A stretch of 64,000 bases of DNA, taken from NCBI GenBank assembly GCA_021648145.1, contig JAKITI010000005.1, positions 18,427 to 82,426 of the forward strand, read 5' to 3'. A program made the translations under genes and the position numbers. This document shows, in pieces, positions 7,884-15,591 of the stretch. The stretch comes from Gammaproteobacteria bacterium (GTDB lineage Bacteria > Pseudomonadota > Gammaproteobacteria > JAADGQ01). Under the pieces are notes generated by a model, which saw only the letters and a list, made by a program, of their open reading frames with translations, was not told the DNA's origin and did no database searches. Within the stretch, counting starts at the first letter, position 1. Every line of letters begins with the position of its first letter.

Positions 7884-10217
7884 ATGAACAAAGCAATTAT
7901 TTTAGCAAAGGTCTGCATTTTTATACTCATTTGTAGCAATAGTGTATTTGCGCAAAGTGTTGTTAGCATTCAAATTCAGGAGCAAACCGGCAATAGTCAC
8001 ACAAATGAGCACATCACCTTTGGTCATGTATTCAAGCAAGGTGATGTAGCTACTACAAGCAGCCTTGTTGCCAGCTCAGGTGGCGGCACACTACCTTTAC
8101 AGGTGAATAAAAAAAGCACGCACGCGGACGGTTCGCTACGACACGCTATCCTGTCCTTAAAACTGGATAACATCAATGCTAATGAGCTGGTAGATATCAA
8201 CCTGGAAGCTGGACAATCACCATTGCCGGGGAGTAATCTGCAACTCGCTGATTTGATGTCTTCCGAGTTTACTTCTTCCGTTGATTTCGTGTTGGAGGGC
8301 GTAAATTATACCGCAAGCCTGACAGACGGTATCGCCGAAGGGAATGTACAAAACTGGCTCGAAGGTCCGCTGGCTGCTGAATGGCTGGTTCGGGCTTCGG
8401 TCAAGAACGCTCAAGGTGTAGTTCATCCACATCTTACTGTTCGTTTTAACGTCAGAACCTATGCAGGATTTGCCAAAACAAAACTGGATGTGATTGTTGA
8501 AAACAGTTGGTCGTATGTTGCCAGTCCAAAAGATTTTACTTACAACGTTACAGTGAATGTAGAAGGTCAATCGGTTTATAACAAAGCAGGTTTAGAGCAT
8601 TTTAGCCAAGCTAGATGGAAAAAAACCTTTTGGAATAACGGTGGCACAGGTTTAGATGTGATTTTTGACAAGAACTATTTGATGCAAACACGTGCTTTTC
8701 CAAATTATGACCTATCGTTACAAATACCTGAAACAACTTTAAGCAGTGTTGAAAGTGAGATTAACGCCTCAAACACTGAACCAATGGGGGTTTCAGTTAT
8801 TAACCCTTATATGCTTGGCGGTGGTGGTCGCCCAGAGATTGGGCCATTACACAAATGGAGTTCTCTTTATCTGTTGAGTATGGATAAAAGAGCCAAAGAC
8901 GGAATGATGAAAATTGGTACTTCTGGTGGTAGTTGGTCTATTCACTATCGCGACCAAAACACAGACCTTCCAATATCGGTGTTAGATTATCCTTATGCAT
9001 CGGTTCTTGCAGGTGGCTTTAGTACAACTAATCCGAACACAGGGCGGAACGAAGCCTTTCCTCGTTGTGATGATGGTGACTGCAATTCTCCATACTCACA
9101 CGATACAGCACATCAACCTTCATTTGCTTACACTCCTTATTTAATTACTGGTGATCATTTTTACCTCGAAGAACTTATGTTTTGGTCAAGTTTCAATATA
9201 CTTTGGAATCACCCTGTTGATAGAAATCATGAAGAAGGTCTAATAAAAGCTAATCAGGTTAGAGGTCAGGCGTGGATGTTACGAACTATAGGGCAAGCAG
9301 CTTATATTACGCCAGATGGTCACCCACTAAAAAGTTACTATATAGATGTTATCAATAACAATCTTGCATACTATAATAATAGGTACTTAGTGGATTCCAC
9401 CACCTTCAATCCTTTAGGGTTTGTAACTGAAAGCTATGCCATAAATCACGCTGAAAAAAGAGGAAATCCATCTTGGATGGATGATTTTTTTACTTGGTCT
9501 ATCGGTTACTTAAAAGCGTTGGGTTTTCAAGATGCAAGCCCGTTATTAGAGTGGAAAGTAACATCAGCCGTAGAGCGCATGACCAATGCAGATTATTGTT
9601 GGATATTAGGGTCTCCTTATTCCTTAATAGTGAGAGATGGTTCTGATTATCCGTTATACACCACTTTTGCCGAAGTCTATAATGAAACTGTAAATGTAAA
9701 ACATCCTGAAGTTACTGGTTTGGAATGTGGTAGCCAATCTATGGCAGATGCCCTAGGGTTGTCTTTAGGGGAAATGTATGGATACGCAGGTAGTACAGTA
9801 GGTTACCCTGCAAATTTACAGATTGCATTAGCAATAGCCACAGAAACTTCGTACCCAAACGCTGCTTTAGCTTGGCAAGTATTTGAGGGGCGTTCGGTTA
9901 AACCCAATTATGCTGACTCACCTCAATTTGCGATAGTACCGTTTGTAAGTGAAATAGCGACTACTCCAGTTGAGGATATCACCGCTCCAACTGTCACAAA
10001 TCTTGACATCACGATCACTGGCAATATCCCCAATGCGACGGCTCTGACATCCGGTTCGGCTACGGGTGTTGTTCAAGCCAATGGTGATTTCACCATCACC
10101 GTCACAGTGCCGGACGGCACAACACTGGTGACACTAACCGCAACCCTTGAAAACCAGACATCAACAATTGATGTCAATATCGACGCAGACTTCAGCACAT
10201 CAATAACCAACCCATAA
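7884..10217 (+). CDS. Large secreted protein, RIFT-barrel/polysaccharide-lyase-like
   Basis: A 777-residue protein with a Sec signal peptide (KAIILAKVCIFILICSNSVFA), so it is exported. The N-terminal part (HITFGHVFKQGD, PLQVNKKSTHADGSLRHAIL) resembles the RIFT-barrel first domain of exo-rhamnogalacturonan-lyase-like (PcRGLX/YetA) proteins. A long Trp- and Tyr-rich middle region follows, as in a helical-toroid carbohydrate-active domain. Residues from about 690 form an Ig-like tail (EDITAPTVTNLDITITGNIP). Substrate and activity are unproven. GGAG lies 9-12 bases before the ATG. It sits among duplicated fragments between ilvD and rbgA, suggesting acquired or fast-changing DNA. Confidence 0.6.
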   Translation: MNKAIILAKVCIFILICSNSVFAQSVVSIQIQEQTGNSHTNEHITFGHVFKQGDVATTSSLVASSGGGTLPLQVNKKSTHADGSLRHAILSLKLDNINANELVDINLEAGQSPLPGSNLQLADLMSSEFTSSVDFVLEGVNYTASLTDGIAEGNVQNWLEGPLAAEWLVRASVKNAQGVVHPHLTVRFNVRTYAGFAKTKLDVIVENSWSYVASPKDFTYNVTVNVEGQSVYNKAGLEHFSQARWKKTFWNNGGTGLDVIFDKNYLMQTRAFPNYDLSLQIPETTLSSVESEINASNTEPMGVSVINPYMLGGGGRPEIGPLHKWSSLYLLSMDKRAKDGMMKIGTSGGSWSIHYRDQNTDLPISVLDYPYASVLAGGFSTTNPNTGRNEAFPRCDDGDCNSPYSHDTAHQPSFAYTPYLITGDHFYLEELMFWSSFNILWNHPVDRNHEEGLIKANQVRGQAWMLRTIGQAAYITPDGHPLKSYYIDVINNNLAYYNNRYLVDSTTFNPLGFVTESYAINHAEKRGNPSWMDDFFTWSIGYLKALGFQDASPLLEWKVTSAVERMTNADYCWILGSPYSLIVRDGSDYPLYTTFAEVYNETVNVKHPEVTGLECGSQSMADALGLSLGEMYGYAGSTVGYPANLQIALAIATETSYPNAALAWQVFEGRSVKPNYADSPQFAIVPFVSEIATTPVEDITAPTVTNLDITITGNIPNATALTSGSATGVVQANGDFTITVTVPDGTTLVTLTATLENQTSTIDVNIDADFSTSITNP
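10058..10209 (+). repeat. Direct repeat copy 2 (gene-tail duplication)
   Basis: This is the intact 3' end of the 777-residue protein gene. It matches the isolated fragment at 7703-7848 apart from a 6-base insertion and a few substitutions. Confidence 0.85.
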
Positions 10218-10290
10218 CCCCATGAAACATTGGAGAAACTTATGATTAAAATTAAACACACACTCGCAATTCTTGTCCTTAGCAGTACAC

Positions 10291-10311
10291 TTGCGGCTTG
10301 CGGCTTGCGGC
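10291..10311 (+). repeat. Three tandem TTGCGGC heptamers at the lipobox
   Basis: Perfect copies at 10291-10297, 10298-10304 and 10305-10311. Two copies would restore the reading frame of the surrounding lipoprotein gene; three shift it. Seven is not a multiple of three, so each gain or loss toggles the frame. Confidence 0.9.
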
Positions 10312-10597
10312 GGTGATGGCGGTGGCGACCCTGACCCCATGGATACCACCAAGCCCGTCATCACTCTAACAGGAGCAAACCCCCAGGCTATCATAGTAGG
10401 AAATACCTATACCGAACTGGGCGCAACTGCTACGGACAATCTAGACGGTGACATCACCGCCAATATCGTCGTTGATGCCAGTGCAGTCAATACAGATCAG
10501 GCAGGAGACTATACAGTTACCTACAATGTGAGCGATGCCGCCAGCAATGCAGCAGACCAGATAGTACGGACGGTCACGGTAAGTATGGCCGCCGTTC

Positions 10598-10685
10598 TTG
10601 GCACAATCCAGATTGATTCCATCGGTGTCACCATTACCTATGACGAAAAGCTGGACGCATTGAGTGAGACAGTCATGAAAATTGA
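10598..10685 (+). repeat. Short direct repeat, copy 1
   Basis: This coding segment in the 3' half of the frameshifted lipoprotein gene is repeated in degenerate form at 10976-11065. Both share the AATCCAGATTGATTCCAT core and the GCATTGAGTGAGACAGTCAT core. Confidence 0.75.
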
Positions 10686-10891
10686 CGACGACACCCCGAT
10701 TACCAACACGGTTGTTTTTGCCGACTCGCCAGACAATACAATCACCATCAATGCTGACCTGAGCGCATATACAATTGACAGTAATTTTACAGTGGATATT
10801 ACGGCAAATATCGAGGATCGCGCTTCAAATGCAGACTCTACAAAAATAACTACAACAATAAATCCATAAAATGAGAATAAAAGGGGCATCA

Positions 10892-11066
10892 ATGTCTACT
10901 CGACATCTCAAATCAAACTTTATAGAAAAAACACTTTTCTTATGTTTTTTCTTTTTATTGGGAACTGCAAATCTATTGGCGCAATCCAGATTGATTCCAT
11001 AGGTGTCGGCCCACCACCTATGGCGAAGAGCTGGCCGCATTGAGTGAGACAGTCATGGAAATTGAA
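10892..11066 (+). pseudogene. Remnant: signal peptide joined to a decayed duplicate segment
   Basis: An ATG at 10892 with AAGGGG upstream begins a signal-peptide-like stretch (EKTLFLCFFFLLGTANLLAQ) that hits a stop after five more codons. From about 10976 the DNA repeats 10598-10685 of the preceding gene with substitutions and about two extra bases, so no frame continues. It looks like the leftover of another tandem paralogue. No other feature is seen before the rbgA stop. Confidence 0.6.
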
Positions 11067-11070
11067 TGCC

Positions 11071-11898
11071 TTATACCGGATGCTCTAAACTCACACGTCC
11101 CAAAGCACCCGACCTAAGATCATGAATCAAAACTTCTGATGCTTTATGCAGATCAACAACTCCACCCGGTCGCAAACCACCTCTTTTTCTGCCGATAATA
11201 TCCAGAAGCTGCTCATCGCTTTCAGGTATTTTTTTCAATTTGTAACGATCCATTACACGCTGTGGATAGCTTTCCAATAAAAACCCAGCAGCATAAAGTG
11301 CAATATCTTCATACTCAATGGCTGTATTTTTAATTGCTCCAGTCACGGCAAGACGATACCCGCTATTTTCATCTTCAATTTTGGGCCAGAGAATCCCTGG
11401 GGTATCCGATAGAACAATGCCATTATCTAAATAGATTTTTTGCTGAGATTTTGTAACAGCAGGTTCATTACCTACTTTTGCAATAATTTTTCCGGTGAGA
11501 ATATTAATCAATGTCGATTTACCAACATTGGGAATTCCCATAATCATGGTACGAATACGCTGCTCTTTCTGGACTTTTTTAGGTAACATCTGCCTGCAAA
11601 TACTCGATATTTTTCGAATCTGTCCAGGCTTTTCTGAAGTCATTGCTAAAGCCTTCACACCCCGCTCCTGCTCTAGGTGATCCAGCCACGCCTTCGTGAC
11701 CAAAGGATCAGCCAAATCACTTTTGTTCAAAATTTTAATACAGGGACGATTGCCTCGAAGTTCAGTGACCAGTGGATTTTCACTACTAAAAGGCAGCCGC
11801 GCATCCATCACCTCAATGACAATATCAATCTTTGGCATCGCCTCAACAATCTTCTTGCGAGCCTTGTGCATATGGCCGGGATACCACTGAATCGCCAT
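11071..11898 (-). CDS. ylqF: Ribosome biogenesis GTPase YlqF/RbgA
   Basis: A circularly permuted GTPase of 275 residues that assists late assembly of the 50S subunit. The G motifs occur in permuted order: G4 NKSD in the N-terminal third, then G1 GIPNVGKST, then G3 DTPG in LSDTPGILWPK. The N-terminus IQWYPGHMHKARK is a family hallmark. AGGAG lies 6-10 bases before the start. It is followed by the accessory patch at 7.4-11.07 kb, and its upstream neighbour rhlE is on the same strand with only 24 bases between them, so the two are probably co-transcribed. Confidence 0.95.
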   Translation of the reverse strand: MAIQWYPGHMHKARKKIVEAMPKIDIVIEVMDARLPFSSENPLVTELRGNRPCIKILNKSDLADPLVTKAWLDHLEQERGVKALAMTSEKPGQIRKISSICRQMLPKKVQKEQRIRTMIMGIPNVGKSTLINILTGKIIAKVGNEPAVTKSQQKIYLDNGIVLSDTPGILWPKIEDENSGYRLAVTGAIKNTAIEYEDIALYAAGFLLESYPQRVMDRYKLKKIPESDEQLLDIIGRKRGGLRPGGVVDLHKASEVLIHDLRSGALGRVSLEHPV

Positions 11899-11922
11899 AA
11901 TCGCTCCTAAACTAACGAATAA

Positions 11923-13242
11923 CTACCGAGTTGATCTCGAGTGGTTTGTTCTTGAGTGACCTGAACCTGACCTTGATTTTTCATTTTGGCCACCACCATG
12001 CCCACGATGCTTAGAATCAGCACTGTGTCCTTCATGACGAATTTTTGGCTTCTTTGGCTTTTTAGGGGTTCTGGGGCCACCTTTACGAGGTTCTGTCAGT
12101 GGTACCGTATGTTTAGGTTCAAAACCCACTTCAGTTTCACGTGGCAAACGTTGTTGAATCAAGGTTTCAATTCCTTGCAACAACTTCGCTTCATCGGCGC
12201 TCACTAAAGATATCGCTTCACCTTCAGAGCCTGCACGTCCGGTACGCCCGATACGATGCACATAATCTTCAGCAACATTGGGCAATTCAAAATTGACAAC
12301 ATGGGGCAATTGTTCAATATCAATACCACGCGCGGCAATATCAGTTGCCACTAATACACGAACGGCTCCCGACTTAAACTGCGCCAAAGCTTTGGTTCGT
12401 GCGCCCTGGCTTTTATTGCCGTGTATCGCCGCCGCTTTGATGCCATCTCGCTCAAGCTTTTGTGTAAGACGGTTCGCACCATGTTTAGTGCGGGTAAACA
12501 CCAATACTTGTTGCCAATTATTATCACTGATTAGAAAGCTCAGTAGAGCAGTTTTACTGCTCTTATCCACTTCAAAAATAGTTTGCTTAACACTCTTCGC
12601 AGCCGCATTGCGTGGGCTCACTTCGATCTGGATCGGGTCATGCAAAATACCACCAGACAAGCGGCGTATTTCATTAGAAAACGTGGCTGAAAAGAGTAAG
12701 TTCTGGCGATATTTTGGTAACGCAGCAAGAATTTTGCGAATATCACGGATGAACCCCATATCCAGCATACGGTCTGCTTCATCCAGAACCAATATTTCCA
12801 CTTGGGAAAATTTAACCGCATTCTGATTAAAAAGATCCAGTAAACGCCCAGGTGTTGCCACCAACACATCCACTCCACCACGCAACTTTTGCATCTGCGG
12901 ATTAATCTTTACACCACCAAACACCACCGTTGAAGTCAGTGAAAGGTGCTTGCTATAGGTCGCTACACTTGCAGCCACCTGTGCGGCCAATTCGCGTGTT
13001 GGGGTTAATACTAACGCCCTCACACAATTGGGTTTTGCTTTCTCGCCACCTGACAACTGTTGCAATAACGGCAAAGTAAAACCTGCTGTTTTACCTGTTC
13101 CGGTCTGCGCAGCCGCCATCACATCGCGCCCTGCAAGTATTGCAGGAATCGCCTCTTTTTGTACGGGAGAAGGGGTGTCATAACCCTGCTCACTGACGGC
13201 ACGCAAAAGAGAGTCGGATAAACCAAGGGAAGAAAATGTCAT
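11923..13242 (-). CDS. rhlE: DEAD-box ATP-dependent RNA helicase, RhlE type
   Basis: A 439-residue RNA helicase involved in ribosome assembly and RNA turnover. Motifs run in order: Q motif ([11 protein letters not shown]), [10 protein letters not shown], Ia [21 protein letters not shown], then helicase C with [12 protein letters not shown] and [10 protein letters not shown]. The C-terminal tail is basic and rich in Gly, His, Arg and Ser, as in RhlE. No strong ribosome-binding site is seen. It lies directly upstream of the ylqF/rbgA gene, which fits a ribosome-assembly pair. Confidence 0.93.
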   Translation of the reverse strand: MTFSSLGLSDSLLRAVSEQGYDTPSPVQKEAIPAILAGRDVMAAAQTGTGKTAGFTLPLLQQLSGGEKAKPNCVRALVLTPTRELAAQVAASVATYSKHLSLTSTVVFGGVKINPQMQKLRGGVDVLVATPGRLLDLFNQNAVKFSQVEILVLDEADRMLDMGFIRDIRKILAALPKYRQNLLFSATFSNEIRRLSGGILHDPIQIEVSPRNAAAKSVKQTIFEVDKSSKTALLSFLISDNNWQQVLVFTRTKHGANRLTQKLERDGIKAAAIHGNKSQGARTKALAQFKSGAVRVLVATDIAARGIDIEQLPHVVNFELPNVAEDYVHRIGRTGRAGSEGEAISLVSADEAKLLQGIETLIQQRLPRETEVGFEPKHTVPLTEPRKGGPRTPKKPKKPKIRHEGHSADSKHRGHGGGQNEKSRSGSGHSRTNHSRSTR

Positions 13243-13427
13243 AAAATTAGGTACTCAAAAAACTTAGGTAATAAAATATAGCTATCAAATATTTCTTAAA
13301 GATATCATGCGGGAACTCACAGCCAAGCATCAAAACTGACTCCGAGTTGTATAAAGCAAATGGTATAAATGATCGCATTATATCAAATCATGAAGAAATG
13401 AGACCTTATTATTTTATGAACGTTCAT

Positions 13428-13699
13428 CTAACACTGCTTATGCTTCCAACATCGTTTCCGCCAATCACTCGGATAAACAGGCTCATCCTGCTGCCAAACG
13501 CCTAAACCGGCTTCTTTTGTTCTTTTTGCAGCCGAATAACTCGCCTGATTCCTCACCCACGCAGACTTAAGCTATCACTATCATCGACCTTCACCACTTT
13601 ACCGTCCAAGATAAAATAAACTTCGCTTTCAGGCACTGAAGCCACAACTCCGCTCCAAGCAAAAACAGATAAATACAATACAATATTTGCTCTTTTCAT
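13428..13699 (-). pseudogene. Broken thermonuclease (SNase-like) gene
   Basis: The ATG at 13699 starts a 48-codon frame: a signal-like N-terminus (KRANIVLYLSVFAWSGVVA), then ILDGKVVKVDDSDSLSLRG and a stop at 13553. This matches the first strands of a secreted staphylococcal-nuclease homologue, where GKVVKVxDGDTLTL is expected. A second frame then reads AWVRNQASYSAAKRTKEAG, GLGVWQQDEP and PSDWRK up to a TAG at 13428, typical of an SNase C-terminus. The central catalytic part is deleted and the halves are out of frame. The 13243-13427 stretch shows nothing recognisable. Confidence 0.7.
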
Positions 13700-13734
13700 A
13701 ATCATCCTTGATAAGTAAAGACAAGATCACCATT

Positions 13735-13777
13735 TGGTAATTTACTGGTAATGTTCAGGTGATGTCTATCTTATAAA
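13735..13777 (+). promoter_or_regulatory. Triple 11-bp-spaced direct repeat and -10 box before the OMP gene
   Basis: TGGTAAT (13735-13741), TGGTAAT (13746-13752) and AGGTGAT (13757-13763) are direct heptamers with a period of exactly 11 bp, the layout used by OmpR/PhoB-family regulators. A TATAAA at 13772-13777 can serve as the -10 box, placing the repeats over the -35 region as in activated promoters. The likely binder is the response regulator encoded at 14918; this is inference. Confidence 0.6.
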
Positions 13778-13845
13778 ATCGCATTTCAAAGTAAATATAA
13801 GTTGTGAAATATACCTTTAAACAAAGAAAGAAGGAAAAAAATAGT

Positions 13846-14781
13846 ATGCAGTATCAAATATTTAGAAAGTGGTTTTTTTTACTCACTTATTTTTTTGTTT
13901 TTGGTTTGCCAGCCGCCGCCTTTGCCAGTGGTGGCCACTCTGACAGCGGTGTTGAAAGCAACATCGAAATTGAATTCTTTAGTGTAGGTGATTCGAAGTC
14001 GAATATAGGAAATGCACAAGTTGGCACCTCTGGTGTGCTTATTGAGGCTGAGTACGAAAAAAATGACTTAAGCTTTTCATTTGGTTTCGAAAGGTGGAAT
14101 TATAACTGGTCAAACTCGGAAAGCCTTCCTTTTGTTTCCGGTATAACCAGTACTCCCTGGAGTACTTTCAACACGCTGCAATTTGGTGCTGCTTATGAGC
14201 AAGAAGTAAACGACCAATGGGAACTTCAATATTATGTTGAAGCTGAATCTTCCTTTGAAAAAGAGAGAAGTCAATCAAATGAGTATGAAGTAGGTGTCGA
14301 TTTTACTTATGAAGCATCGAAACAGTGGCATTTTACATTAAATACAAACTATGAATATTTAGATGCGGAGGGAGGAGAGCTTGGAGTAGATCTTGAAATC
14401 GAGTGGAATCATGACAGCAAAGATGGCTGGTCAGGTGAGTTTGAAATAAGCAGTGAATTTCCAGAGACAAGTTTGACTTATCACTTCATTGAAGAGTTTT
14501 CGACGACTATGTTTTATAATGAAAGCGGAACTAACACAATCAGGCTTTCTGACAGCAGCCCAGTGACTGGCATGCAAGGTGGTTATTTAGAGGACGAGTA
14601 TAACAGCCTTGGCATTCAACTTGATTATGAGTTGGTGCCTGATAGTTATTTGTCATTGTCACTTCAAAAAAATACTGGAAGACAATTAAGCTTTACCGAT
14701 AGTGCAGGGGGAGAAGGGGAGTCTATATACAAATTTGGTGATACTAACGAAATATCCATTATGTATTCACACACATTCTAA
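13846..14781 (+). CDS. Predicted outer-membrane beta-barrel protein
   Basis: A protein of about 311 residues with a signal peptide (FFLLTYFFVFGLPAAAFA) and a mature part of alternating hydrophobic/polar strands rich in Tyr, Trp and Glu. It ends in the barrel-type C-terminal strand ISIMYSHTF with a terminal Phe, which fits Bam-dependent outer-membrane insertion. The start at 13846 is preferred over 13804 because AAGGA precedes it and the signal peptide then begins normally. The mature domain is strongly acidic. It lies upstream of a two-component system and behind an 11-bp-spaced direct repeat. Function unknown; a weak terminator separates it from the regulator gene. Confidence 0.7.
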   Translation: MQYQIFRKWFFLLTYFFVFGLPAAAFASGGHSDSGVESNIEIEFFSVGDSKSNIGNAQVGTSGVLIEAEYEKNDLSFSFGFERWNYNWSNSESLPFVSGITSTPWSTFNTLQFGAAYEQEVNDQWELQYYVEAESSFEKERSQSNEYEVGVDFTYEASKQWHFTLNTNYEYLDAEGGELGVDLEIEWNHDSKDGWSGEFEISSEFPETSLTYHFIEEFSTTMFYNESGTNTIRLSDSSPVTGMQGGYLEDEYNSLGIQLDYELVPDSYLSLSLQKNTGRQLSFTDSAGGEGESIYKFGDTNEISIMYSHTF

Positions 14782-14807
14782 CCCGTAATTTTAACGTGAC
14801 AAATCTC

Positions 14808-14842
14808 AACCCTTTCGTCTGGGATCAGCTTGAGGGTTTTTA
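14808..14842 (+). terminator. Weak terminator after the OMP gene
   Basis: AACCCT (14808-14813) pairs with AGGGTT (14833-14838) and is followed by a short T-run. The stem is only 6 bp with a 19-nt loop, so read-through into the regulator gene is possible. Confidence 0.4.
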
Positions 14843-14917
14843 ATACAATGTATAAAGAACTATCATGTTTAAAAAATATGATGCAGGTTTTGCATTAAAG
14901 TAGGAAAAATTACTGTA

Positions 14918-15589
14918 ATGAGAATCTTAGTTATCGAAGACGACCTGGTCATTGCTAACTTTATTGTTAAGGGATTGAAAGAAGCAGGCTATTGTGTCGA
15001 TCATGCTGTCGACGGACTAGAAGGGTTGGATCTCGCACTCAATAATAGCTACGATATCAACATCATTGATATTATGTTGCCTAAACTGGATGGATTGTCG
15101 ATTATAGAAAGGATGCGTAAACAGAACATCGAGACACCCGTTATTATTGTCAGTGCTAAACGATCTGTTGATGATCGTGTAAAAGGGCTGCAAAGTGGCA
15201 GTGATGACTACCTCATTAAACCGTTTTCATTTAGTGAATTATTAGCACGCATACAAGCACATTTGCGACGATCCAGTAATGTGAGTGAAACGACCCGTTT
15301 AACTGCTCATGACTTATCACTCGACTTATTGGCAAGAACAGTCATTCGCGAAGGAAAGAAAATAGAACTGCAACCTAAAGAGTTTACACTTTTGGAATAT
15401 CTTATGCGCAATGCTGGGAACGTTGTCTCAAAAACCATGATTATGGAACGTGTCTGGAATTATAATTTTGATCCACAAACCAATGTCGTAGAAGCACGTA
15501 TTAGTAAACTTAGAGAAAAGGTAGACAAGGATTTTGGTACCTCTTTAATCCACACAATACGTGGTCTTGGTTACGTCTTTAAAAAATAA
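14918..15589 (+). CDS. OmpR-family response regulator
   Basis: A 223-residue DNA-binding regulator. Receiver domain at 1-120 with the acidic pocket EDD (7-9), phospho-acceptor Asp51 (INIIDIMLPKLDG) and Lys101 (YLIKPFSF). The winged-helix domain runs from about 125 to the end (LQPKEFTLLEYLMRNAGNVV, HTIRGLGYVF). Its partner kinase starts 2 bases after the stop. The family binds tandem half-sites about 11 bp apart, like those at 13735-13763. The stimulus is unknown. The following glycan-modification genes suggest an envelope-stress role similar in logic to PmrAB or QseBC. Confidence 0.93.
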   Translation: MRILVIEDDLVIANFIVKGLKEAGYCVDHAVDGLEGLDLALNNSYDINIIDIMLPKLDGLSIIERMRKQNIETPVIIVSAKRSVDDRVKGLQSGSDDYLIKPFSFSELLARIQAHLRRSSNVSETTRLTAHDLSLDLLARTVIREGKKIELQPKEFTLLEYLMRNAGNVVSKTMIMERVWNYNFDPQTNVVEARISKLREKVDKDFGTSLIHTIRGLGYVFKK

Positions 15590-15591
15590 AA

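Larger units (their letters stand above)
10242..10869 (+). pseudogene. Lipoprotein with DUF5011-like Ig domain, frameshifted in the lipobox
   Basis: The ATG at 10242 follows GGAG and encodes a lipoprotein signal ([20 protein letters not shown]), then GLRR and a stop. The downstream frame, from 10273, carries [20 protein letters not shown], a DUF5011/Ig-like domain ([38 protein letters not shown]) and a second beta domain to 10869. Removing one of three tandem TTGCGGC heptamers at 10291-10311 joins the two frames exactly into a [11 protein letters not shown] lipobox. So the gene is out of frame here through one extra heptamer: a pseudogene, a phase-off allele, or an assembly error. The alternative TTG start at 10273 gives no export signal. 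Confidence 0.7.
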
